Shown: piece after piece, positions 1-8,445 of the stretch
How positions within the stretch are numbered: position 1 is the first letter of the stretch
Layout: each line of letters begins with the position of its first letter
Assembly: GCF_900142955.1 (NCBI RefSeq)
Contig: NZ_FRCP01000024.1
Coordinates: 25,918 to 89,917 of the forward strand
Length of the DNA: 64,000 nt
DNA from: Anaerosporobacter mobilis DSM 15930
Lineage (GTDB): Bacteria; Bacillota; Clostridia; Lachnospirales; Lachnospiraceae
Direction: 5' to 3'
Notes under the pieces: model-generated
What the model was told of the DNA's origin: nothing
What the model saw: only the letters and a program-made list of their open reading frames with translations
Database searches by the model: none
Translations under genes and position numbers: made by a program

Positions 1-32
1 GAAAAAATATGGAAGAAATCTATATTAACTAT

Positions 33-80
33 AAAATAGAGATGATTTGCTAATAGAGGTTAGTGAATTATCTCTATTTT
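33..80 (+). terminator. Hairpin, probable terminator of an upstream gene
   Basis: An 11-base inverted repeat (33-43 against 70-80) is followed by a T-rich stretch. A shorter competing stem (52-58 against 72-78) lies inside. No gene starts before it in this window, so it probably ends a transcript entering from the left. Confidence 0.4.
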
Positions 81-236
81 CTTTTGGTAGTAAAATCTAT
101 GTGTCAAATTGGATCTTGTGTAATTCGAGATAAACGAGAAGTTACTTGTAATGTTGACATAAATATACAGATATACTAACATATAGGAAATGATGTTATA
201 TAATAATGTATAGGGGTTTTGGAGTATAAAAGAGGA

Positions 237-362
237 ATGTATCAGAGATCTTATGTTTCTTACAGTAATATAACAGTTTTGGAAGAGCTAGAGAATCAAG
301 GATTTTGTGACTATCCACTTGCTAAGTATGGAGATGACTGGACTGGTATGAATGATGATTAA
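237..362 (+). CDS. Possible small protein, 41 aa
   Basis: The ATG has an AGAGGA ribosome site just upstream and the frame runs 41 codons to TAA, ending about 45 bases before the next gene. The product is acidic and aromatic, has no membrane segment, and is not a family I recognise. It could be a real small protein, or the remnant end of a larger gene. Its first bases (TATAAAAGAGGA) recur near 34,985, which may be chance in such AT-rich DNA. Confidence 0.3.
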   Translation: MYQRSYVSYSNITVLEELENQGFCDYPLAKYGDDWTGMNDD

Positions 363-408
363 GATAAGAATAGCTACTTGATAGCAAAATAATAAAAAGG
401 AGAAAATT

Positions 409-1341
409 ATGGATGATAGTAATATAAAAGAACTTGATATGATAAAGAAGCGCAATCATTATATTATACTTGTTGGTGTAATTCTTATCTTGATTGCAAG
501 TGGACTCTGCTTGCTTCGTGATTGGAACCGAAGAGTGAAAGAACCAGTTATGTTACCTATTTGTATGGAGGTAGGGGTTGAGCGGATTAGCCCTGATGTA
601 AAAGAGGAAAATATACAAATTGAGTTGTTTTATATAACAGATAATAAATATGAGAATTTAGTTAGAGGAATTTCCTTTCCTGAGAGGCCAGACCTAAACT
701 GTTATGCAAATGAGAATACGGATTATTCAGTGTTCCCATACAATACCTCGTCTTGGAAAGAGTATGGTAGATATCGGCTGCATCAAATTATGGTGGAATT
801 GGAACAAGTACCTCTTGAAGAAGAAATCATACTGACACAGGCTGAATTGATATGGAATAATAATAAACATACAATAGTGGATATTGGAAAAGTTATTTTG
901 TATTATAATGACTATGGTCAAACATCATTGGAAACAAATTATTCTTCATCAAGTACAGATGGAACATCGGTAGTAGGAATGGAGGTTCTTAATGATATTA
1001 CCATAGAGAGTATTGAATCACCTTTGTTACCTTATGTGGATGGTAAATGTACGATTACTATTAATAGAACTACGTATCAGGTGTCAGAACTTAATAACTT
1101 AGATTTGGAATTCAAGAAAGATGACTATATTGAGATTACTATTAACACACAAGGCATAATGAATCAAGAATATAATCCGTATTATTTAACAGATATACAA
1201 CCTAGATTAATATTTAAAGATAAAGACGGTAAACAATTCTATACTCGACTATATAATATGAGAGAAAGCCTAGAATATAAACTTACAACGGAAAATCAAA
1301 TTCATCAGTATCTAGAAGAGAGAGAAAGTAGGAATGAGTAA
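409..1341 (+). CDS. Membrane-anchored hypothetical protein
   Basis: 310 residues starting at an ATG with an AAAAGGAGA ribosome site. One hydrophobic segment at about residues 17-37 follows a lysine/arginine-rich start, so the protein is probably a type II membrane protein or uncleaved lipobox-free signal anchor, with about 270 residues outside the membrane. The outer part is acidic and rich in beta-prone sequence. I do not recognise the family. The stop overlaps the next small gene by 8 bases, which suggests translational coupling with the genes up to 2019. Confidence 0.75.
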   Translation: MDDSNIKELDMIKKRNHYIILVGVILILIASGLCLLRDWNRRVKEPVMLPICMEVGVERISPDVKEENIQIELFYITDNKYENLVRGISFPERPDLNCYANENTDYSVFPYNTSSWKEYGRYRLHQIMVELEQVPLEEEIILTQAELIWNNNKHTIVDIGKVILYYNDYGQTSLETNYSSSSTDGTSVVGMEVLNDITIESIESPLLPYVDGKCTITINRTTYQVSELNNLDLEFKKDDYIEITINTQGIMNQEYNPYYLTDIQPRLIFKDKDGKQFYTRLYNMRESLEYKLTTENQIHQYLEERESRNE

Positions 1342-1483
1342 GAATTATAAAAAAATATGGTTAGGATTATTATATTATAGTATTAGCATTATATATGGTT
1401 GCATTAAGAGTATTAATTATATTTCGGACTATAAAATTAAGAAGTTGTTTAGATTGAATAAAATAGAGAAGGTGAGGGTATGA
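1334..1483 (+). CDS. Small basic membrane-like protein, 49 aa
   Basis: A 49-codon frame overlaps the preceding gene by 8 bases and shares an ATGA overlap with the following gene (its TGA is 1481-1483, the next ATG is 1480-1482). The product has a hydrophobic aromatic stretch at about residues 9-31 and a basic C-terminus. Both-end overlap is the main argument that it is a real, coupled gene. It may instead be only a leader that carries ribosomes into the next gene. The function is unknown. Confidence 0.45.
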   Translation: MSKNYKKIWLGLLYYSISIIYGCIKSINYISDYKIKKLFRLNKIEKVRV

Positions 1484-2019
1484 CGATGGAAACAGGATTC
1501 AAAAACATTGTATTGGGACTTATATTAGCAACCTTTCATATAAAGCTAGGTACATTACAGATCGTCCCAAGTTTTGTCGGTTGGATTCTTGTAGCGATGG
1601 GCGTTGATTCCATAGCAAAAGCCGAAGGGAATGAATTATTTACTAAAGCAAAGAATATCAGTGTAGTATTAATACTTCTAACATTCTTAGATCTCATAAA
1701 GGTTAATCTAGTTATCGCATTCAGAAGTCCATATATGTTGTCAACGCTAATGGCCTTAATGGAACTAGTCTTCATATATTACTTCTTCCGTGGTATAACT
1801 GAGATGTTAAAGACCAAAGGTAAAATTAAGCAAGCTTGTGATAATGAAAAAATGTTAAGTGGTTACACAATACTCTATATAATGGGGATATTGATTATGT
1901 GTATCTGCTGGTTGAATTCTAGTAGCATGACGGGAGCAATAATTGGAGTTTACATGGTAGCACTTAGAATATACATTATATACCAGGTGAATAAGATTGG
2001 GAAAGATGTTAATAAGTGA
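1480..2019 (+). CDS. Multi-pass membrane protein, unknown function
   Basis: 179 residues with about five hydrophobic segments (roughly residues 8-25, 28-45, 58-77, 86-104, 126-146, 150-170). The start ATG lies after GGTGAGGG, which is both its ribosome site and the end of the preceding small frame. It forms an operon with the two genes upstream. I see no catalytic motif and do not recognise the family. Similar small integral membrane proteins are common next to anchored proteins like the one at 409, so the two may work together, which is inference. Confidence 0.8.
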   Translation: MTMETGFKNIVLGLILATFHIKLGTLQIVPSFVGWILVAMGVDSIAKAEGNELFTKAKNISVVLILLTFLDLIKVNLVIAFRSPYMLSTLMALMELVFIYYFFRGITEMLKTKGKIKQACDNEKMLSGYTILYIMGILIMCICWLNSSSMTGAIIGVYMVALRIYIIYQVNKIGKDVNK

Positions 2020-2128
2020 AAAAGTAAAGAGAAGATGGAGACAATTGATAAATGATATTTGCCTATACAAAAGAAATATTAGTATGATAGAATGGTGTAG
2101 ATAATTTAAAGAATCAGAGGAGAAATCA

Positions 2129-2608
2129 TTGAAAATTACAGTTTTATGTGTTGGAAAAATTAAAGAAAAATACTTTACGTTAGGAATCGACGAATATGCA
2201 AAGAGACTTAGTCGCTATTGTAAATTAGAAATCATAGAAGTACCAGATGAGAAAACTCCAGATAATGCGTCTGAAAACGAAGAACTTCAAATCAAAGCGA
2301 AAGAAGGAGACAAGCTTCTCAGATACATCAAAGATAATGCGTTTGTCATTGCCCTTGCCATTGAAGGGAAGATGTTAACAAGTGAAGAATTATCTGAGAA
2401 GATGGAACAACTAGGCATTAATGGCGATAGTAATGTTGTGTTTGTTATTGGTGGTTCTCTTGGCTTAGATAAGAGAATTCTAGATCGTGCGGATTATAAG
2501 TTGAGTTTTTCAAAGATGACGTTTCCGCATCAGATGATGCGAATGGTGTTACTTGAGCAGGTGTATAGGGGGTTTAGAATTATGAAGGGGGAACCGTATC
2601 ATAAATAA
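2129..2608 (+). CDS. rlmH: 23S rRNA (pseudouridine-1915-N3)-methyltransferase RlmH
   Basis: 159 residues, the normal length of this SPOUT-class methyltransferase, which methylates pseudouridine 1915 in helix 69 of 23S rRNA using S-adenosylmethionine. The TTG start has a GAGGAG ribosome site and gives the usual N-terminus MKITVLCVGKIKEKY. The conserved SAM-binding loop FVIGGSLGLD is at about residues 111-120 and the C-terminal trefoil region (MTFPHQMMRMVLLEQVYRGFRI) ends in GEPYHK. This 3' end is the attachment site used by SCC elements in staphylococci. Here the same end is repeated several times downstream (see repeats), so the gene appears to anchor the mobile island. Confidence 0.97.
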   Translation: MKITVLCVGKIKEKYFTLGIDEYAKRLSRYCKLEIIEVPDEKTPDNASENEELQIKAKEGDKLLRYIKDNAFVIALAIEGKMLTSEELSEKMEQLGINGDSNVVFVIGGSLGLDKRILDRADYKLSFSKMTFPHQMMRMVLLEQVYRGFRIMKGEPYHK

Positions 2609-2630
2609 GTAGAGTTTTACTGTATTTGGA
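2587..2630 (+). repeat. rlmH 3' end, SCC-like attachment site copy 1
   Basis: The last codons of rlmH and about 22 bases beyond the stop. The segment GAACCGTATCATAAATA followed by GAGTTTTACTG and TTGGA recurs, in order and degenerate, near 27,734, 30,801, 33,700 and 35,052. In Staphylococcus the attachment site for Ccr recombinases is this same part of rlmH, with the same TATCATAAAT core. Confidence 0.75.
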
Positions 2631-2673
2631 AAAAGAAGACGAATTATTTGGATTCAACCGTCTTAAAGCTGTG

Positions 2674-2719
2674 AAAAGACTATCTCTTGATGTGAAAGCA
2701 TTGTGAGGTGGTCTTTTTT
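2674..2719 (+). terminator. Terminator after rlmH
   Basis: AAAAGACTATCTC pairs with GAGGTGGTCTTTT and the right arm runs into seven T residues. It lies 66 bases after the rlmH stop. A weaker stem (AAGACG against CGTCTT, around 2636-2665) sits just before it. The rest of 2720-3024 shows only a 25-codon frame at 2892-2969 that I do not believe is a gene. Confidence 0.6.
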
Positions 2720-3024
2720 ATTGGTGGAAAGGTATTTGATAGTTGAAGATTTATCTTTGACAAACGAGTATACTTGTAAGGGAATATTGCTAGTTAACTC
2801 AAGAGTATTATATTAAATAAATTAAAATCGCATTATATAGGACATTTAAATAATACTAGAAAAATTTAACATATATATAGTTGAATAGAGGATGAAAATG
2901 ATATATTATAGTATAAAATGGAATGACGAAAAGATAGATGATACAGTGTATTATAGTAATAATATGTAATTAGTATTTTGGTAGATTTATATTGCAAATA
3001 AGTTGTCTTTAGGAGGAAGGGAAT

Positions 3025-5139
3025 ATGAGTAATATGCGTCTGGTTAGATATCGAGTAGAAAAGTACAAGTCTGTTATGGATAGTGGTTGGATTGATTGTG
3101 ATGATGTTACTACGTTAGTCGGAGTAAACGAGGCTGGGAAGTCCAATTTGCTATTAGCTCTTTGGAAACTTAATCCAGCTAAGGGAGGGGAAATTGTATT
3201 TTCTGATGATATGCCGGTAAAGCTGTTTTCTGAGTTACGTAATGCTGAAAAAAAGCCCCAATTCATCCATGCGATATTTGAGATAACATCTGAATTTGTA
3301 TTAGAAAAAATTTCAGAATTATCGGGTTTTTGTCCTGACTCGGTTCGTACCGTTAGCATTTCTCGTGACTATGATGGAGTTAGATTTGTTTCTTTTCCCG
3401 ACGCTAAAGCATATGATAAATTGCCGGTAAGTGAAACAGTTACATTGCTTCAAAAAGAATTGTCAGTCACCACAGAATTGGATGAAATGGGAAAAACTGA
3501 AGAAGGAATTAAATCAGAAGCAATAGAAAAAATCAATACAGCTTTAAAAATTGTTGAGGGCAAAGACTATATTTCTAATAGTGATGCAACTTCTCTCTAT
3601 GATGTGTTCGATGACATTCACGGCAAAGTTATGCAAACATCAAAAATTCGGCCAGTACTGATTCAACTTAAAGAATATTTCTCGGAAATGAAATCTGGTT
3701 TTGAACGGCCAAATCCCTCATTAATTGAAGAAGTTCGTGAGATTGTATTTTCTAATATGCCCAAGTTTGTATATTACTCGAATTATGGGAACCTTGATTC
3801 AGAGATTTATTTACCACATGTGATTGATAATCAGAAACGGACTGACTTAACTGGGATTGCAGAGGCGAAGGCAAGAACGCTTAGGGTCCTATTTGAGTAC
3901 GTTAATCTTGACCCAAAAGAGATATTAGAAATGGGTAGGGATGCCCAAGGACGACTTGATGGAAACGGTAATCAAATTGAGCCACCTTCGGAAAAAGAGA
4001 TACAACAGCGAGCAGAAAAGAAAAAAGAGAGAGATGTCCTTTTACAATCAGCCTCTACTAAATTAACAAGAGATTTTCGTGAATGGTGGAATCAGGGAAA
4101 TTATAATTTTGATTTCAGAGCGGATGGAAAACACTTTAGAATCTGGGTTTCTGACGATGTACGTCCTGAGCGAATTGTTTTGGAAAATCGTAGTACTGGA
4201 CTTCAGTGGTTCATGAGCTTTTATCTTGTTTTCTTAGTTGAAAGTGAAGAAGCTCATGCCGGCGCAATTCTCCTTCTTGATGAGGCTGGTCTGTCTCTTC
4301 ACCCGCTTGCACAAAAAGATTTATCATTATTCTTTAGCAATCTTGCGAAAACAAATCAAATTGTTAATACTACGCATTCACCGTTTCTTATCGACATAAA
4401 CCATGTGGAGAGAGCGAAAGTCGTATTTGTTGACAAAGACGGTTATACAGTAGTATCTAACGATTTGAGAGCGGCGGAAAGTAGATTGAAAACAAATTCG
4501 GTTTATGCTGTGCATGCAGCCCTTGGGTTGTCTGTGTCAGACATATTATTGCAAGGATGTCGTCTTGTAATTGTTGAGGGACCATCAGATCAATATTACT
4601 TTAATGCAATTAAATTGTTTCTGATTTGCAAAAAGCTAATAGAGCCTAAGCAAGAAATTATTTTTGTTCCCTCTGGAGGAGTCAAAGCTGTTGGAAGTTT
4701 GGCAAGTTTACTATCTGCAAAAAATGATTTGCCGAGTGTGATCCTTGATTCTGATAAAAGTGGACGGGATTTTAAGGATAAGCTTTGTCGTAACCTTTAT
4801 GCAAGTGAGCCACATAAAATTCTTGAGATTTTTGATTTTAATAAAGTTTTAGATTCTGAAGTCGAAGATATTATACCTTTCCATCTATTACAGCGTCCCA
4901 TTGATAGAATATTTAATAATATCGAATTGGACTTTAGCGAAGTATATAATCCTAAGACACCAATCATTCCACAATTAGAGAAATTTGCAGGTGACAATGC
5001 AATTAGCCTACCTAATGGTTATAAAGTTGAATTGGCACGTCAATTCAAACAAATATTACAGAACCAGATGGATAAATATGATGACGATACTGTGATATAC
5101 AGATGGAAGACTATTTTTGACTCACTGTTACAACAGTAA
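3025..5139 (+). CDS. OLD-family ATP-dependent nuclease (AAA ATPase plus TOPRIM)
   Basis: 704 residues, ATG with AGGAGGAAGGG upstream. The Walker A loop GVNEAGKS is at residues 33-40, in the SMC/RecF style. The ABC-type Walker B LLLDEAGLSLHP is near 416-427, followed by THSPFLID (H-loop). The C-terminal TOPRIM nuclease domain shows VIVEGPSD near 515-522 and DSDKSGRD near 575-582. OLD proteins are metal-dependent nucleases with anti-phage roles (P2 Old, GajA). No UvrD-like GajB partner follows, so this looks like a stand-alone class 1 type; the only neighbour is a broken gene. It is the first gene of the cassette next to rlmH. Confidence 0.9.
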   Translation: MSNMRLVRYRVEKYKSVMDSGWIDCDDVTTLVGVNEAGKSNLLLALWKLNPAKGGEIVFSDDMPVKLFSELRNAEKKPQFIHAIFEITSEFVLEKISELSGFCPDSVRTVSISRDYDGVRFVSFPDAKAYDKLPVSETVTLLQKELSVTTELDEMGKTEEGIKSEAIEKINTALKIVEGKDYISNSDATSLYDVFDDIHGKVMQTSKIRPVLIQLKEYFSEMKSGFERPNPSLIEEVREIVFSNMPKFVYYSNYGNLDSEIYLPHVIDNQKRTDLTGIAEAKARTLRVLFEYVNLDPKEILEMGRDAQGRLDGNGNQIEPPSEKEIQQRAEKKKERDVLLQSASTKLTRDFREWWNQGNYNFDFRADGKHFRIWVSDDVRPERIVLENRSTGLQWFMSFYLVFLVESEEAHAGAILLLDEAGLSLHPLAQKDLSLFFSNLAKTNQIVNTTHSPFLIDINHVERAKVVFVDKDGYTVVSNDLRAAESRLKTNSVYAVHAALGLSVSDILLQGCRLVIVEGPSDQYYFNAIKLFLICKKLIEPKQEIIFVPSGGVKAVGSLASLLSAKNDLPSVILDSDKSGRDFKDKLCRNLYASEPHKILEIFDFNKVLDSEVEDIIPFHLLQRPIDRIFNNIELDFSEVYNPKTPIIPQLEKFAGDNAISLPNGYKVELARQFKQILQNQMDKYDDDTVIYRWKTIFDSLLQQ

Positions 5140-5190
5140 CGAAACAGTTAATGATTTGGAACTTAATTCTATTGAATAGGGGTGACATAT

Positions 5191-5513
5191 TTGTACAGCG
5201 ACAACTGGTTAAGTTTGGGCTATATTTATGGTGAACGGCTTAAAGTTTCAAAGTAGTTGACTATAAAGTTTGGACAGATAAAAGTAATAAAGTTGTTGGG
5301 GTTACAGTAAATTGTGAATTGTCGAATAATTTTCATTATGAATTATCTATTGATGAATGACTGAAATTTCAAGAAAAAGTTTTGGGAATCACTAGCTTAG
5401 AAAAAACACAGAAGTTATTCGGAAAATTCTTATGTGAGAATAATGATATATTTAGTTTTGAAGATACATTGAAATTATACGGAATTAAGTATGATAAGAT
5501 TGCATTTTATTAA
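5191..5513 (+). pseudogene. Broken gene of unknown family after the OLD nuclease
   Basis: A TTG after GGGGTGA opens a good frame of 21 codons ending in TAG near 5256. Coding continues in another frame from about 5252 to a TGA near 5358, then past it to TAA at 5511-5513. The joined product is about 107 residues, with no motif I recognise. One frameshift and one stop suggest recent decay. It may be the lost partner of the upstream OLD nuclease, which is inference only. Confidence 0.4.
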
Positions 5514-5558
5514 GATTTTTTCTATTACGCTTGTTAGTAGAAGACATATGCGTGATTA

Positions 5559-5590
5559 GGCTCAAGTCGTAGGACTTGGGTCTTTCTTTG
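5559..5590 (+). terminator. Rho-independent terminator
   Basis: GGCTCAAGTC, loop GTAG, then GACTTGGGTC, followed by TTTCTTT. It closes the OLD region before the restriction operon. Between it and hsdM (5591-5859) I see only leader sequence. Confidence 0.65.
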
Positions 5591-5859
5591 TCACTCGATG
5601 GTCGTTAAGTGGCAGGAAAGTCAACAAAGTGTCGGAATTGTAATTTTAATATACAATGATTTGGAATGGGAAATTGGAGGAATGTGTTAACGAAGAGGGG
5701 GAGTGGTAACAGAGGTTTGGTCATTTGATTGACATCAAGTGGCTAAATAAAAAATGTAGATTTTACTTATCAATTGTTAATATTTATTATAAATGGTACA
5801 ATTACATTAAGAGTTCGATTGTGAAGAAAAATTGTGAAATAATAGATAGGAGAAACAAA

Positions 5860-7374
5860 ATGGCAACAGGAACAACAAACGTGGGATTTGAAGATAAATT
5901 ATGGTTAGCTGCAGATAAGTTGCGTGGTAGTATGGATGCATCTGAGTATAAACATGTAGTGCTTGGACTTATCTTTCTAAAATATGTGTCAGACTCTTAT
6001 AATGAAAGGCATATGGAACTGGTGAAAGAAGGCTCAGGTTTTGAAGAGGACAAAGATGAATATACTGCTAAAAATATTTTTTATGTTCCACTAGAGGCAA
6101 GATGGAGTACGATTGAAGCATATGCTACTTCACCTGAGATTGGCAAGATAATTGACCATGCAATGGAGTTAATAGAAAAAGAAAATAACTCTCTAAAGGG
6201 AGTATTAAATAAAAATTATTCAAGACCTGAACTTGATAAAACTAGATTAGGTGAGCTCGTTACTCTTTTTACAAATATCGAAGTTGGTACGGATATAGCA
6301 AAGGAACGAGATGTCTTAGGAAGAGTTTATGAATATTTTCTAAGCAAGTTTGCAAGTGTAGAAGGAAAATTAGGTGGTGAATTCTATACACCTTCTTGTA
6401 TTGTACGTACATTAGTAGAAATCATTGAACCATTCAAAGGTAGGGTATTCGATCCTGCTTGTGGTAGTGGAGGTATGTTCTGTCAATCTGCGAAGTTTGT
6501 ACAGGAGCATCAAGGAAATATTCGAAACATATCGGTTTATGGACAGGAGAGTAATCCAACTACTTGGAAATTGGCAAAGATGAATCTTGCTTTAAGACAG
6601 ATCGATGCTGATCTAGGTACTCATAATGCAGATGCCTTCCATGAAGACTTACACAAGGCTTTAAAGGCAGACTTTATCCTAGCAAATCCACCATTTAACA
6701 TTTCAGATTGGGGTGGGGAGAGATTACAAGAAGATGTAAGATGGAGATATGGGACTCCACCTACTGGAAATGCAAACTATGCATGGTTACAACATATGTT
6801 GCATCATCTGAATACTGCAGGTGGTGTATGTGGTACAGTTCTTGCTAATGGTTCACTTAGTTCAAATACATCTAACGAGGGAAATATTAGAGCCAATATG
6901 TTGCGTGGTGATGTAGTTGAATGTATTGTAGCTATGCCAGGACAACTTTTCTATTCTACGGGCATTCCAGTATGTTTATGGATCATGAGAAAAGGAAAAT
7001 CAGAGTCAATAAAGGATAAAGTTCTTTTCATTGATGCAAGAAATTTAGGACACATGATTGATCGTAAAGTTAAAGAACTTAGTGAAGAGGATATTAAGAA
7101 AATTGCCAATACCTATCATTCATGGAGAAATGATGATGGATATGATGATGTTCAGGGATTTTGTAAAGTTGCATCTATTGATGAAATATCAGAGAATGAT
7201 TACATTTTAACTCCAGGACGCTATGTAGGAATTGAAGAAGTAGAAGATGATGGCGAGCCATTCGAAGAAAAGATGACAAGACTTACTACAGAACTATATG
7301 GTTTGTTTGAAGAATCACATAAACTAGAAGCTGAGATTTGTAAAAAGCTTGCTGCTATTGGATACAGTAAATAA
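5860..7374 (+). CDS. hsdM: Type I restriction-modification DNA methyltransferase subunit HsdM
   Basis: 504 residues from the ATG at 5860, which has GATAGGAG upstream; the frame is open further upstream to 5725 but that part does not resemble HsdM. The all-helical HsdM N-terminus (DKLRGSMDASEYKHVVLGLIF style) is followed by the gamma-class N6-adenine methylase domain: SAM motif FDPACGSGGMF at about 197-207 and catalytic NPPF at 276-279. It methylates adenine in the half-site chosen by HsdS, and with HsdS and HsdR forms the restriction complex. It starts an operon reaching hsdR at 16,091, with several inserted genes. Confidence 0.96.
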   Translation: MATGTTNVGFEDKLWLAADKLRGSMDASEYKHVVLGLIFLKYVSDSYNERHMELVKEGSGFEEDKDEYTAKNIFYVPLEARWSTIEAYATSPEIGKIIDHAMELIEKENNSLKGVLNKNYSRPELDKTRLGELVTLFTNIEVGTDIAKERDVLGRVYEYFLSKFASVEGKLGGEFYTPSCIVRTLVEIIEPFKGRVFDPACGSGGMFCQSAKFVQEHQGNIRNISVYGQESNPTTWKLAKMNLALRQIDADLGTHNADAFHEDLHKALKADFILANPPFNISDWGGERLQEDVRWRYGTPPTGNANYAWLQHMLHHLNTAGGVCGTVLANGSLSSNTSNEGNIRANMLRGDVVECIVAMPGQLFYSTGIPVCLWIMRKGKSESIKDKVLFIDARNLGHMIDRKVKELSEEDIKKIANTYHSWRNDDGYDDVQGFCKVASIDEISENDYILTPGRYVGIEEVEDDGEPFEEKMTRLTTELYGLFEESHKLEAEICKKLAAIGYSK

Positions 7375-7471
7375 GATAAATTGTGATTTATCGGACTAAA
7401 AGTATTTCAATAATAGACTTGATATAAGCTGTTGTTACGGTAATATACCTACTACAAAGGAGGTTATTACT

Positions 7472-8437
7472 ATGAACCAAGAGATTATTAATTCAATAAT
7501 GTATCAGATGAGCCGGCATTTGGACAACCAACAGCAAATGAAATTAAAACAAGTTCTAGAGCAGGCCATAAATAATAATGATGAGTCAGAAGATGATTCA
7601 TTTGAACTTTTGAATCGTTTTATAGCAACAAAAAAGTTAGAGGGACGTTCAGATAAGACGCTTAAATACTATAGGAACACTGTTAACAAGATGTTGATAG
7701 CAATAGATAAAAATGCTAAGGCTATTACAACGGATGATCTAAGAACGTATCTTACAGATTATCAAAGTAGAACAACTGTTAGTAAACAAAGCGTAGATAA
7801 TGTGAGGCGTAACCTTTCAAGTTTCTTTACTTAGTTAGAAGATGAAAATTATATTATGAAAAGTCCGGTTAGAAGGATTCGTAAGATTAAGACAACTATT
7901 CCGGTTAATGAAACATATTCAGATGATGAGATGGAAAGATTAAGGGATTCTTGTACTGAAATTAGAGATTTGGCTATGATTGATTTATTATCATCAACAG
8001 GTATGCGTGTAGGGGAATTAGTATTACTTAATCGAGAAGATATAGACTTTAATGAACGAGAATGTATTGTTCTCGGAAAAGGTGATAAAGAAAGAATTGT
8101 ATATTTTGATGCAAGAACCAAGCTACATCTGCAAGAATATTTGAATAGCAGAAAAGATGATAATCCAGCGTTATTTGTAGGGTTTAGAGCACCGCATGAG
8201 AGACTTGAAATTGGTGGCGTTGAGGTTAGAATTCGCAAGCTTGGAAGAAATATTGGTGTCAAAAAATGCCATCCTCACAAATTTAGAAGAACGATGGCAA
8301 CAGTGGCAATAGACAAAGGAATGCCTATAGAACAAGTGCTGAAACTCTTAGGTCATGAGAAGATAGATACGACTTTGCATTATGCAATGGTAAAGCAAAG
8401 TAATGTAAAGAATGCACATAGAAAATACATTGGGTAG
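7472..8437 (+). pseudogene. Tyrosine recombinase (XerD-like) with an in-frame amber stop
   Basis: The reading frame from the ATG at 7472 (AAGGAGG upstream) is broken only by one TAG at 7832-7834 and continues in the same frame to 8437, giving about 321 residues if read through. The N-terminal SAM-like core-binding domain (to about residue 125) and catalytic domain are both present: TGMRVGEL (first Arg), the GKGDKER lysine hairpin, HPHKFRRT (His-x-x-Arg), LGHEKIDTT (second His) and HYAMV (Tyr). The stop sits where such proteins normally have the Trp of FF-x-WLE, so TGG to TAG is the likely change. Placed between hsdM and hsdS, it resembles the invertases that shuffle hsdS targets. It could be inactive, suppressed, or restarted at ATG 7856. 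Confidence 0.85.
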
Positions 8438-8445
8438 GTGATTGA

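Noticed and set aside
2892..2969. 25-codon frame before the OLD gene, with a GAGG just upstream
   Set aside because: Too short and AT-rich, with no overlap or coupling to a neighbour.
5725..5859. N-terminal extension of HsdM from an upstream TTG
   Set aside because: The extension does not resemble HsdM, and the ATG at 5860 has a good ribosome site and the normal family start.
7472..8437. Tyrosine recombinase as the integrase of the rlmH cassettes
   Set aside because: It sits between hsdM and hsdS, where specificity-switching recombinases are usual, not next to an attachment site, and it is interrupted. SCC-type sites are normally used by serine recombinases. It is not excluded but less likely.
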